Below, in pieces: positions 6,280 to 12,728 of a stretch of 23,756 nt of DNA (the stretch's first letter is position 1; each line of letters starts with the position of its first letter). Origin of the DNA: SIAJ01 sp036266155. Lineage in GTDB: Bacteria > Planctomycetota > Planctomycetia > Gemmatales > Gemmataceae. The notes beneath the pieces are model-generated. The model ran no database searches, had not been told where the DNA came from, and saw nothing but the letters and a program-made list of their open reading frames with translations. Location of the stretch: NCBI GenBank assembly GCA_036266155.1, contig DATANR010000005.1:1-23756 (forward strand), given 5' to 3'. A program made the translations under genes and the position numbers.

Positions 6280-7697
6280 AGCAACGTGATCTTCTCGCGG
6301 TTCTCGCTCACCTTCTTGCAGGCGTTGCGCGTGTCGAGCACGTGCCGGGCCTTGGCGACCACGTTGGCGTAATCGATCGTCGAGTGGTCGGTGAGCGCGA
6401 TGACCAGATCGACGTCACCCAACACTTCATCCGACAGCGGCGAGCAGGCCAGTGATAGGCCGTGGCCGCGGAACTCCGGCACGTGCGGATCGTGGTACAG
6501 CACCTCGGCCCCATCGTCCTGAAGGAGCTTGATCACGTCAAGAGCAGGTGACTCACGCCAGTCGCCGACGTCGCGCTTGTACGAGACGCCCAGGGCCAGG
6601 ATCTTCGACCGCGACACGGCCTTCCCAGCCTTGTTCAACTCGCGGGCGGCCTTCGTTCGCACAAACTCCGGCATCTTGCGGTTGATCTCGCCGGCCAATG
6701 CGATGAAGTGCGTGTTGAAGTTGAACTCGCGCGCCTTCCACTCCAGGTAGTGCGGATCAAGCGGGATGCAGTGCCCGCCGACGCCGGGGCCGGGGAAGAA
6801 CGGCATGATTCCGAACGGCTTCGTGAACGCGGCGTCGAGCACTTCCCAAACGCTGATATCCATGCGGTCGCACAGCAGCAGCATCTCATTGACGAGCGCG
6901 ATGTTCACGGCCCGGAACGTGTTCTCGTACACCTTCACCATCTCGGCCGCCTTGGCGCTCGAGACGGGCACGATGTTGTCGATGGCCTGCGAATAGAACG
7001 CGACTGCCACCTTCTGCGATTCGGGGCCGACGCCGCCGACCACCTTGTTCGTGCTCTTGGTGTTGAAGCGCTTGTTACCCGGATCGACCCGTTCCGGCGA
7101 ATGGGCCAGGAAGAAGTCCTGCTCGACCTTAAGGCCGGATCGTTCGAGAATCGGCAGCATGACCTCGTCGGTTGTGCCGGGATAAGTCGTCGATTCGAGG
7201 CTGATGAGTTGGCCGGGCCGAATGTACTTGGCCAGCGAATGCGTCACGTTCTCGACGTATTGGAGGTCCGGCGTCAAATTGATCGTCAACGGCGTCGGTA
7301 CGGCGATCACCAGCACGTCCATCTGCGGGACTTCGCTGAAGTCGGTGACCGCCCGGATTTTCCCTTTGGCAACAAGTTCGCGCAACTCGGAGTCAACGAC
7401 ATCTTCGATGTAGTTGTCCGCGGCATTGACGCGGCCGGCACGCTTCGGGTTCTGCTCGATGCCGACGACGCGGAAGCCAACCTTGGCATTCTCGACGGCG
7501 AACGGGAGGCCGACGTAGCCCAGACCGACAACGCCGACGATGGCCGAGCGATCCTTGATCTTCGTCAAGAGCGTCTCGACCCGGCGTGCAACTTCCGCGT
7601 CCTGCTCGGAGGAGCGCACGGAGAGCTTGGCCGCCGGCTTGTCGGCGAGCCAATACGGCACCGGGGTCTCGGGAAGACGTCGTGCGGGACCGGTCAT
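6276..7697 (-). CDS. Nucleotide-sugar 6-dehydrogenase, UDP-N-acetylglucosamine type (WbpA-like)
   Basis: This enzyme oxidises C6 of a UDP-sugar to the uronic acid in two NAD-dependent steps. With the preferred ATG at 7697 (GGAG six bases ahead) it has 473 residues; an in-frame TTG at 7709 is less likely. NAD-binding GLGYVGLPF starts at residue 58, the catalytic segment GVGGHCIPLDP carries the nucleophile C310, and the conserved helix SAKAAEMVKVYENTFRAVNI supplies the active-site Lys and Asn. The PGVGGHCIPLDPHYL form is that of UDP-GlcNAc/UDP-ManNAc dehydrogenases rather than UDP-glucose dehydrogenase. A 45-residue N-terminal extension precedes the Rossmann domain. It lies directly downstream of a DegT-family aminotransferase, matching the pathway to UDP-diacetamido-hexuronic acids, although the oxidoreductase and acetyltransferase of that route are not in view. 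Confidence 0.92.
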   Translation of the reverse strand: MTGPARRLPETPVPYWLADKPAAKLSVRSSEQDAEVARRVETLLTKIKDRSAIVGVVGLGYVGLPFAVENAKVGFRVVGIEQNPKRAGRVNAADNYIEDVVDSELRELVAKGKIRAVTDFSEVPQMDVLVIAVPTPLTINLTPDLQYVENVTHSLAKYIRPGQLISLESTTYPGTTDEVMLPILERSGLKVEQDFFLAHSPERVDPGNKRFNTKSTNKVVGGVGPESQKVAVAFYSQAIDNIVPVSSAKAAEMVKVYENTFRAVNIALVNEMLLLCDRMDISVWEVLDAAFTKPFGIMPFFPGPGVGGHCIPLDPHYLEWKAREFNFNTHFIALAGEINRKMPEFVRTKAARELNKAGKAVSRSKILALGVSYKRDVGDWRESPALDVIKLLQDDGAEVLYHDPHVPEFRGHGLSLACSPLSDEVLGDVDLVIALTDHSTIDYANVVAKARHVLDTRNACKKVSENREKITLL

Positions 7698-7714
7698 CGG
7701 GCACTCCAAGGGAG

Positions 7715-7824
7715 AACCACGAAATGCACGAAAGACACGAAAAGAAGAAATCAGCGCGGCCGTTTGACCGCCATGGTTCTTTTCTGACTGGTTATTTTTC
7801 GTGTGTTTCGTGTCTTTCGTGGTT
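7715..7824 (-). repeat. 29-base inverted repeat (aaccacgaa type) between aminotransferase and dehydrogenase
   Basis: Arms 7715-7743 and 7796-7824 match inversely at 26 of 29 positions around a 52-base loop. The arms are built from a repeated cacgaaa unit (cgaaagacacgaaaa). It fills the gap between two genes of one operon. It is unrelated in sequence to the other two gap repeats at 6202-6279 and 5114-5188. Confidence 0.8.
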
Positions 7825-7835
7825 TTGATTCTTCT

Positions 7836-8990
7836 TCAACCAGCCGCGGCACGGCGCGTCGTCTTGGCGATAGCGAACGACTTCAGCGTGTTCACCACGT
7901 GCTGCTTCTGCGCGTCGTTCAGTTCCGGGTAAATCGGGATCGCCAGCGTCGTGTTGGCTGCTTCCTCGCTGTGTGGGAAGTCGCCCTTGCGGTGGCCCAG
8001 GTAGTCGAAACACTTCTGCAAATGCATCGGCACCGGATAGTAGATCTCGTTGCCGATCTGGTTGATCTTGAGGAAGTCCTTCAACCCGTCGCGATTCTTG
8101 GTGCGGATGACGTACTGGTTGAAGATGTGCCTCGATTGCACGACGGCCGGCGGTGTGATCACCGACCGCAACGTCGGATCGGCTTCGATGGCCTTCGTGT
8201 AGAAAGCCGCGTTCGCCTGACGGGCGGCCGTCCATTCGTCGAGGTACTTCAATTTCACGGACAGCACGGCCGCGTGAATGGTGTCGATGCGGAAGTTGCC
8301 GCCGACCTCGTCGTGGAAGTACTTGACCTCGGCCCCGTGGCCGCGAAGCTTCAGCAGCCGCTTGGCCAGCTTGTCGTCGTTCGCGGTGCAGGCCCCGGCG
8401 TCGCCGACGGCACCCAGGTTCTTCGACGGGAAGAACGAGAAGCAGCCGATGTCGCCGATCGAGCCGGCCCGCTTGCCCCGATATTCCGAACCGATGGCCT
8501 GGGCCGCGTCCTCGATGACGGGCAGTTTGTACTTCTGAGCGATCGACATGATCGGGGCCATGTCGGCACATTGGCCGAACAAGTGGACCGGCATGATCGC
8601 CTTGGTCCGCGGCGTAATGGCCGCCTCGATCTTCGACGGGTCAATGTTGAAGGTCTCGGGATCGATGTCGACGAAGACTGGCTTCGCGCCGAGCCGGGCA
8701 ATCGAGCCGGCCGTGGCGAAGAACGTGTACGGTGTTGTGACGATTTCGTCGCCGGCACCGACATCAAGCGCCATGAGCGCTATGACGAGCGCATCCGTTC
8801 CTGAGCTGAGGCCAATGGAATGCTTGGCGCCGCAATACTTGGCGACGTCTTTTTCGAGCGCTGCGACCTCGGGGCCGTTGATGCACTGTTGGCTTTCCAG
8901 CACGCGATCGATCGCCGGACGAATCTCGTCGCGGAGCGCGGCGTACTGGGCCTTGAGGTCGAGCAGGGGGACCGAAACGGGCTTAGTCAT
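7836..8990 (-). CDS. DegT/DnrJ/EryC1/StrS-family PLP sugar aminotransferase
   Basis: This 384-residue enzyme transfers an amino group, usually from glutamate, to a keto group of a nucleotide sugar. The PLP-forming lysine is K190 in FFPSKNLGAVGDAG. The pyridine-nitrogen Asp is D161 in IEDAAQAIG, and the phosphate-binding stretch LSSGTDALVIAL is at 61-72. The HLFGQCADM segment at 136-144 and the N-terminal VPLLDLKAQY are typical of the WbpE/WlbC/ArnB-like branch. It is the first gene of the leftward group and sits just ahead of the 6-dehydrogenase, supporting a role in making a 3-amino-3-deoxy-hexuronic acid (inference). The C-terminus ends in a short basic tail (KTTRRAAAG). Only a weak GGA-type Shine-Dalgarno precedes the ATG. 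Confidence 0.94.
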   Translation of the reverse strand: MTKPVSVPLLDLKAQYAALRDEIRPAIDRVLESQQCINGPEVAALEKDVAKYCGAKHSIGLSSGTDALVIALMALDVGAGDEIVTTPYTFFATAGSIARLGAKPVFVDIDPETFNIDPSKIEAAITPRTKAIMPVHLFGQCADMAPIMSIAQKYKLPVIEDAAQAIGSEYRGKRAGSIGDIGCFSFFPSKNLGAVGDAGACTANDDKLAKRLLKLRGHGAEVKYFHDEVGGNFRIDTIHAAVLSVKLKYLDEWTAARQANAAFYTKAIEADPTLRSVITPPAVVQSRHIFNQYVIRTKNRDGLKDFLKINQIGNEIYYPVPMHLQKCFDYLGHRKGDFPHSEEAANTTLAIPIYPELNDAQKQHVVNTLKSFAIAKTTRRAAAG

Positions 8991-9340
8991 GCGATTCCAT
9001 CCGGCGGCAAGGGGACACGGGCGTCAATCGAGTCGGCCGCGGCCGGGCCGTCCTGCCGACGGACCGCGAGCCGTGTATCTTTCGGCAATAACTGCTAGCG
9101 GACATAAATTCTACCGTCTTTCGTAACCCTGGATAGTCGGACCAGCGGCGCGGTCTGCGCGGCCGCAAAGACATCCCATCTTAGCCAATCGACCCACTCA
9201 AAAGCTCGCCAACGGGTACGATCGTCCCAATCGGCGCAATCCTCCCGAAACTCGCAAACGCTCCTTCGTGAACGCGCGAATCGCTCCCGACTTGCATTTG
9301 TGGGGCCGATAATTTCTCCCGTCCAAGGAGGGACGGACCC
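8991..9340. other. Divergent intergenic region, no gene seen
   Basis: These 350 bases separate the leftward polysaccharide operon from the rightward gene at 9341 and should carry promoters for both. GATAAT at 9308-9313 is a plausible -10 for the rightward gene, but no -35 sits at the right distance. Open frames here overlap real genes antisense or have unusual composition, and none has a good start. Confidence 0.5.
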
Positions 9341-10015
9341 ATGCGCAGCCTGGCGAGCCTCGGTGGCTCCATTCTCGTTACGACCGTCGCGATGGCGCAA
9401 GCACCTGCAAAAACGGAGTTTGCGACGGACACGAGCCGCCATGCGGGCCAGCCGATCACGGTTTCGATGCTCCCCGCCCCAACCATGACACCACTACCGC
9501 GTACTCCTCTGTTCGTGCCAATGGGTTTCAGCGGCGACCAGCTGATGCGCATGAAAGAATGTGAACTCGTACAAATATACAAGAATGGTATTCCGCGCGT
9601 CCCGCCGTGCGGCTACTTCCCAGGCACCGTGATCTTCAAGCCGGGTACGGCGATCACCGCGCCAACCTCGCACTTCATGAAGACGGTCGCCTGGCAGGGC
9701 AAGTACATTCCCGGCAACGGCACGATGGTCAACAAGATGTTTGGCCTGCCGAGCATCAAGGCCGCGATCGGCTCCGGTGAGAGCTGGCTCGATGGCGGGC
9801 CGTCGGCCATCTTCGATTACCAAAACACGTCATTCGTCTGGTCGCAGTACCGCGATGAACTGCGTGAAGTGTCGCCGGGCGTCTGGCTCGGCATCATGCA
9901 CGACCGCTGCGGCAAGAACGGCCCCTCGATCGCGACGTGGTTCGCTCTCGATTCCGTGACGGGGCAGAGTGTGTGCAAGGAGTGTGGAAAGGATTTGGTC
10001 GTGCCGGCACGATGA
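9341..10015 (+). CDS. Secreted protein of unknown function
   Basis: This 224-residue protein begins with a short signal peptide (MRSLASLGGSILVTTVAMAQA, cleavage probable after AQA or nearby). Start confidence is high because AAGGAGGG (9325-9332) lies eight bases before the ATG. The mature domain (about 105-210) has ordered landmarks: VAWQGKYIPGNGTMVNKMFG, IGSGESWLDGGPSAIFDYQ, YRDELREVSPGVWLGIM and the closing ATWFALD. I recognise this pattern (GxSWLDG, then RDE-REV-PG-LG) from uncharacterised bacterial proteins but know no function. A CKEC pair near the C-terminus and two earlier cysteines could form disulphides or bind metal. It is a single gene, convergent with the cupin gene. Confidence 0.85.
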   Translation: MRSLASLGGSILVTTVAMAQAPAKTEFATDTSRHAGQPITVSMLPAPTMTPLPRTPLFVPMGFSGDQLMRMKECELVQIYKNGIPRVPPCGYFPGTVIFKPGTAITAPTSHFMKTVAWQGKYIPGNGTMVNKMFGLPSIKAAIGSGESWLDGGPSAIFDYQNTSFVWSQYRDELREVSPGVWLGIMHDRCGKNGPSIATWFALDSVTGQSVCKECGKDLVVPAR

Positions 10016-10128
10016 GCGCGGCGGTTTGCATGTCAGTGATGTTCTTTAGCCCCCCGCACCGGGAACAGGTGATTGAGAGAGAACCAAAGTTAACAACCGA
10101 GCCGCGGGACAGTAATTCCTCACGCCTG

Positions 10129-10509
10129 TCAATCACCCGTCGGCACAATCCCCGCCCCTTCGACCATCAAGATGACTGTCCGGTCCGGTGCGCGTGGCCG
10201 ATGCATCACACCCTTGGGCACCACGAAGCCCTGGCCGGGCCCCAAGTCCACGGTTCGGCCTTCCAGGTCGATTAGGAACCGGCCGCTGACGACGAAGAAG
10301 AACTCGTCCTCGTCGTCGTGTTTGTGCCAATGATATTCGCCCTGCACGACGCCGAGCCGGACGACCGACTCGTTGACCTTGCAAAGCGTCTGGTTGAACC
10401 AGGGATGCGTACAGGACGCGACGAGTGCGGGAACGTCAACCACTTCGAGCGGGCCGAATTGGACGTTGAGGCGGGTGTCGTAGGGGAAGGGTGCGTTCAA
10501 TTCAGGCAT
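10129..10509 (-). CDS. Single-domain cupin
   Basis: This is a small beta-barrel protein of 126 residues when started at the ATG at 10509, which has GGAG seven bases upstream; a longer frame from TTG at 10554 overlaps the hicB stop and is less likely. The metal site of the cupin fold is complete: H62, H64 and E69 in the HKHDDEDEFFFVVSG motif and H103 in VVPKGVMHRPRAP, so a bound divalent metal is expected. No extra domain reveals a substrate; such stand-alone cupins include mannose-6-phosphate-isomerase-like and dioxygenase-like proteins. It follows hicB by 41 bases on the same strand and may be co-transcribed with it. Confidence 0.88.
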   Translation of the reverse strand: MPELNAPFPYDTRLNVQFGPLEVVDVPALVASCTHPWFNQTLCKVNESVVRLGVVQGEYHWHKHDDEDEFFFVVSGRFLIDLEGRTVDLGPGQGFVVPKGVMHRPRAPDRTVILMVEGAGIVPTGD

Positions 10510-10550
10510 TGGTCGCTCCGCGATCGGTGTGACGCTCGAGCTCTCGACAT

Positions 10551-10997
10551 TCAAACGCCTTGTCTGTGCGCTTTACTCGATTGCTTTCTTGTACCCCGGG
10601 CCGTCACGATCTTGGATCCCGGTCTCCTTCCCGCTGCCTGCGTTCTGGCGGGCTTCGCTTTTTCCGGCAAGACGGTCTGAACGCCCTTTTCAAGTTGGCC
10701 CGCAACCCATGCGTTCAGGCTCATCCCGGCGAGTGCCGCGACTGTGTTCACGCGGCGGTGCAATGCCGGACTGATCCGGGTGACGAAGTGTCCAGAGAAG
10801 GGTTTGTCGGGCGCCTCACCGCGCTCGGCACAAAAGGCAAGATAGTCGTTTACCGAGTCCCGGAAAGCAGCGCGAACCTCCTCAACCGTCCGCCCCTGAA
10901 AGGTAATCACGTCGCGCGTGTCGACAACTTCGCCTTGAAAAATCCCGGCATCGTTATCGAATGCGACATGGCCGACGTAGCCCTTGTATTCCATCAT
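10551..10997 (-). CDS. hicB: HicB-family antitoxin with a basic C-terminal extension
   Basis: HicB neutralises the HicA ribonuclease and represses its own operon. The partial RNase-H-like HicB fold is clear in residues 3-70 (YKGYVGHVAFDNDAGIFQGEV, then DVITFQG, then FRDSVNDYLAFC), followed by a ribbon-helix-helix DNA-binding segment at about 70-105 (FSGHFVTRISPALHRRV, then MSLNAWVAGQLEKGV). The start at 10997 is fixed by GGAG at the complement of 11005-11008; the frame continues upstream only as noise. A Lys/Arg-rich tail of about 36 residues follows the usual end at about 110. Its partner hicA, immediately upstream, survives only as a 3' remnant, so this antitoxin appears orphaned. Confidence 0.93.
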   Translation of the reverse strand: MMEYKGYVGHVAFDNDAGIFQGEVVDTRDVITFQGRTVEEVRAAFRDSVNDYLAFCAERGEAPDKPFSGHFVTRISPALHRRVNTVAALAGMSLNAWVAGQLEKGVQTVLPEKAKPARTQAAGRRPGSKIVTARGTRKQSSKAHRQGV

Positions 10998-10999
10998 GG

Positions 11000-11098
11000 T
11001 GTCACTCCAGCTTCCGTGAGAAAGCGCCGCATCGATCGCAGAGTGCCCTTGTCCGTCTCCTTTTCCGGGTGCGGCCGATGGAACACGGCCCGTTGGTC
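11000..11098 (-). pseudogene. hicA: hicA toxin remnant, 5' end lost at a REP element
   Basis: Reading leftward from 11098 the frame gives DQRAVFHRPHPEKETDK then GTLRSMRRFLTEAGVTP, which matches the C-terminal half of HicA (pattern HPxK-x-KGTLRSxxRxAG). The N-terminal half, including the catalytic GSHH-type histidine, is absent because a REP palindrome begins at 11101. No HicA start is found on the far side of the RAYT island. The frame also lacks the normal stop and stays open to 10907, overlapping hicB by about 90 bases. An ATG inside the REP at 11128 could initiate a chimeric peptide. It is almost certainly non-toxic, but it still carries the hicB Shine-Dalgarno. Confidence 0.8.
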
Positions 11099-11100
11099 TT

Positions 11101-11162
11101 CGTGGCATAAGATTCCGATCTTGTGCATTTCCAAGCGCACAACATCGGAATGTTATGCCACG
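11101..11162. repeat. REP palindrome A (downstream of RAYT gene)
   Basis: This is a 62-base imperfect palindrome: 26-base arms (cgtggcataagattccgatc... at 11101-11126, inverted at 11137-11162) match at 24 of 26 positions around a 10-base loop. It lies four bases beyond the RAYT stop codon and directly abuts the hicA remnant. It differs from copy C at two loop bases only, and a 7-base flank (tggtctt) to its left is also shared with copy C. Confidence 0.92.
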
Positions 11163-11166
11163 ACTT

Positions 11167-11859
11167 CTACCCAGCTTTCGGAATAGACGCGCCGAATGAA
11201 AGACCGAGTCGGGCGCGGACTGCCGCGGAAGAAAACTCCCAATCAACCGCTGACCCTATCAGACGCGCCTTCACCGGGTTGTTTTCGATGTAATGGATGA
11301 TTCGTTCGAGTTCGTCCAGATCGTGGACCCAGTGATCGTACGACTCATGCTGCCAGTAAGTACCGTGACGCCCAAGAAGCAGATTGCATTGCCGTGCTGA
11401 ATAGCGCCGAAAGCTATACATGATCCGCTCGCGTGGAGAACGAACCGGATCTGACTCGGGAAGCGTCGCGACCCATTCGGGAAGGGCCCGGAATAAACAA
11501 TGGAAATGGGTCGGCATGATGACGAACGAGATCAGATCGTAACGCTCGCCAGCGAAAAATCGGAGGGCATCAGCAACCGCTTTCGCTTGGGCCGGTTCGG
11601 CGAGCCAACGAGTGCCTTCGCCGGCATCCAGGTAAGTTTCAAGTCGAGCGAACCCCAGTTTCCAGAGATGCACTTCCCAGTCCGCCTCACTGACATCTAC
11701 GGGACGAGGACGGGCCGCAAGTTCGTCCCGATAACGGCACAGGTCGAGTTGTCCTCTTGCAGGAATGCTGCCTTCGAGACATCCGGTGACGAAGAACGTG
11801 GCCCCCGGCTCATCCCAGTGCGGCAAATTGCGCCGGCGAAACAGTGATTTTGGAATCAT
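11167..11859 (-). CDS. REP-associated tyrosine transposase (RAYT, Y1/HUH superfamily)
   Basis: RAYTs are single-copy relatives of the IS200/IS605 transposase that cut and move REP palindromes through single-stranded DNA. With the ATG at 11859 the protein has 230 residues; a TTG at 11874 touching the upstream REP is an alternative. The HUH metal motif is VIMPTHFHCLF, giving H118 and H120, and the catalytic tyrosine is Y174 in YWQHESYDHWV. Typical flanking landmarks are the N-terminal LPHWDEPGATFFVTGCL and the C-terminal IIHYIENNPVKARL. It is bracketed by three copies of one palindrome, A four bases beyond its stop and B and C just upstream, as expected if these are its cognate REPs. All catalytic residues are present, so it could be active. 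Confidence 0.93.
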   Translation of the reverse strand: MIPKSLFRRRNLPHWDEPGATFFVTGCLEGSIPARGQLDLCRYRDELAARPRPVDVSEADWEVHLWKLGFARLETYLDAGEGTRWLAEPAQAKAVADALRFFAGERYDLISFVIMPTHFHCLFRALPEWVATLPESDPVRSPRERIMYSFRRYSARQCNLLLGRHGTYWQHESYDHWVHDLDELERIIHYIENNPVKARLIGSAVDWEFSSAAVRARLGLSFGASIPKAG

Positions 11860-11874
11860 GGGCTCGTTGCTCAA

Positions 11875-11927
11875 CGTGGCATAAGATTCCGATCTTGTGC
11901 TTCGACGTCATGCACAACATCGGAATG
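11875..11927. repeat. REP palindrome B (upstream of RAYT gene, shortened)
   Basis: The left arm is identical to copy A over cgtggcataagattccgatc and beyond, but the loop is different (ttcgacgtcat) and the right arm stops at cggaatg without the closing ttatgccacg. It begins one base beyond the in-frame TTG codon of the RAYT frame, so it is part of that gene's 5' leader and could affect its translation. Confidence 0.88.
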
Positions 11928-11932
11928 GTCTT

Positions 11933-11994
11933 CGTGGCATAAGATTCCGATCTTGTGCATTTCTAGGCGCACAACATCGGAATGTTATGCCACG
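11933..11994. repeat. REP palindrome C (overlaps the end of the isochorismatase-like gene)
   Basis: This 62-base palindrome is identical to copy A except for two loop bases (ttctaggcgc against ttccaagcgc). It is separated from copy B by five bases. Its right arm supplies the last two codons and the TAA stop of the isochorismatase-like gene (complement of 11985-11993). Confidence 0.92.
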
Positions 11995-12557
11995 AGGGCC
12001 TTCATCCGCTCCCGCACCAGCTTGCTCACCGCTCTGAACTGCGGATGGTCGGAGCCGCCGAGCCATTCGAAGGCAGTGGCTTCGACGGTAGTCAGGATCG
12101 CGCCGGATCGCGCCAGGCGTCGCAGGGCCGTGTCCTGATCGATGCGAAAGCGTGATTGAACCGCATTGACGGGGACGAACACGGTCAGCTCTTCGGCAAG
12201 CAGGTCCAGCACGGTTTGCAAGATACAGACGTGTGCTTCCATCCCGACGACGACGATGTTGGGTCGGCCGAGTTGCCGCAGGTCGCTCAAGAGTCCGGGC
12301 GCGCCGCAACAGCTAAAGGCCGATTTCGTGGGCCGGTCGCCCGGCAGGCGCTTGACCAGTTCAGCGTTCGTCGGCCCCAGGCCCTGCGGGTACTGCTCGG
12401 TGACCCGCGTGGGCACATTCAGAAGATTGGCGACATCGAGCAAGAACCCGACGTCGCGAATCAGGCCGGGTGCATCGGGCATGACCGCCAGCAGCTTGTC
12501 CTGAACGTCGACGACCAGCAGAGTCGAGTTCAACGTGCTCAGGCGCGGCAGTGTCAT
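11985..12557 (-). CDS. Isochorismatase-like cysteine hydrolase
   Basis: This 190-residue cytoplasmic hydrolase belongs to the isochorismatase/nicotinamidase superfamily. The catalytic triad is visible as D17 (LLVVDVQDKL), K78 (RPTKSAFSCC) and C111 (VVGMEAHVCILQT), and the non-proline cis-peptide region precedes the Cys. The TEQYPQGLGPTNAEL segment (about 53-67) is typical of the YcaC/MdcB-like bacterial branch. Its substrate is not evident. The ATG at 12557 is preferred because AAGGTG lies six bases upstream; a GTG at 12566 overlaps that site. The final residues VA and the stop are contributed by REP copy C, so the native C-terminus was probably a little different. Confidence 0.9.
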   Translation of the reverse strand: MTLPRLSTLNSTLLVVDVQDKLLAVMPDAPGLIRDVGFLLDVANLLNVPTRVTEQYPQGLGPTNAELVKRLPGDRPTKSAFSCCGAPGLLSDLRQLGRPNIVVVGMEAHVCILQTVLDLLAEELTVFVPVNAVQSRFRIDQDTALRRLARSGAILTTVEATAFEWLGGSDHPQFRAVSKLVRERMKALVA

Positions 12558-12659
12558 GGCAGTCACCTTGGCAAAAAACCGGGTTTCCTAGCGCACGAAA
12601 ATATTGTCGTATGTTCGCCGCAAGCGATGACTGCCAAAAGAGTTATGGAGACCGATCGG

Positions 12660-12700
12660 GAGAGATTGCCAAACCCCTATATGTGTGTTGGCAATCTCTC
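12660..12700 (-). terminator. 13-bp perfect hairpin downstream of the beta-propeller gene
   Basis: gagagattgccaa (12660-12672) and ttggcaatctctc (12688-12700) pair perfectly around a 15-base loop. It lies about 30 bases beyond the stop of the gene ending at 12729 and upstream of the isochorismatase-like gene. No T-run follows on either strand, so it may act as a 3'-end stabiliser or a factor-dependent stop rather than an intrinsic terminator. Confidence 0.5.
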
Positions 12701-12728
12701 TTGGCCATCTTAGAATCTGCCGTGAAAC

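Noticed and set aside
5279..7787. Long rightward open frames antisense to the epimerase and dehydrogenase genes (for example 6708-7787)
   Set aside because: They are shadows caused by GC-rich codon bias of the real leftward genes; they lack family motifs and start signals.
9292..9313. Promoter TTGCAT / GATAAT before the gene at 9341
   Set aside because: The hexamers are only 10 bases apart, too close for a sigma-70 promoter.
10068..10137. Inverted 9-base pair ggtgattga / tcaatcacc around the convergent ends of the secreted-protein and cupin genes
   Set aside because: The arms are 52 bases apart and short, with no T-run, so a terminator is not supported.
10510..10554. Longer cupin start at TTG 10554
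   Set aside because: It overlaps the hicB stop and has no Shine-Dalgarno, while ATG 10509 has GGAG seven bases ahead.
11000..11246. N-terminal extension of the hicB frame up to 11246
   Set aside because: The extra 83 codons cross REP A and the end of the RAYT gene and have no Shine-Dalgarno; the ATG at 10997 has GGAG at the right distance and begins the HicB domain.
11101..11994. CRISPR-like or tandem repeat array
   Set aside because: Only three copies exist, they are palindromic, irregularly spaced and flank a transposase; there are no spacers or cas genes.
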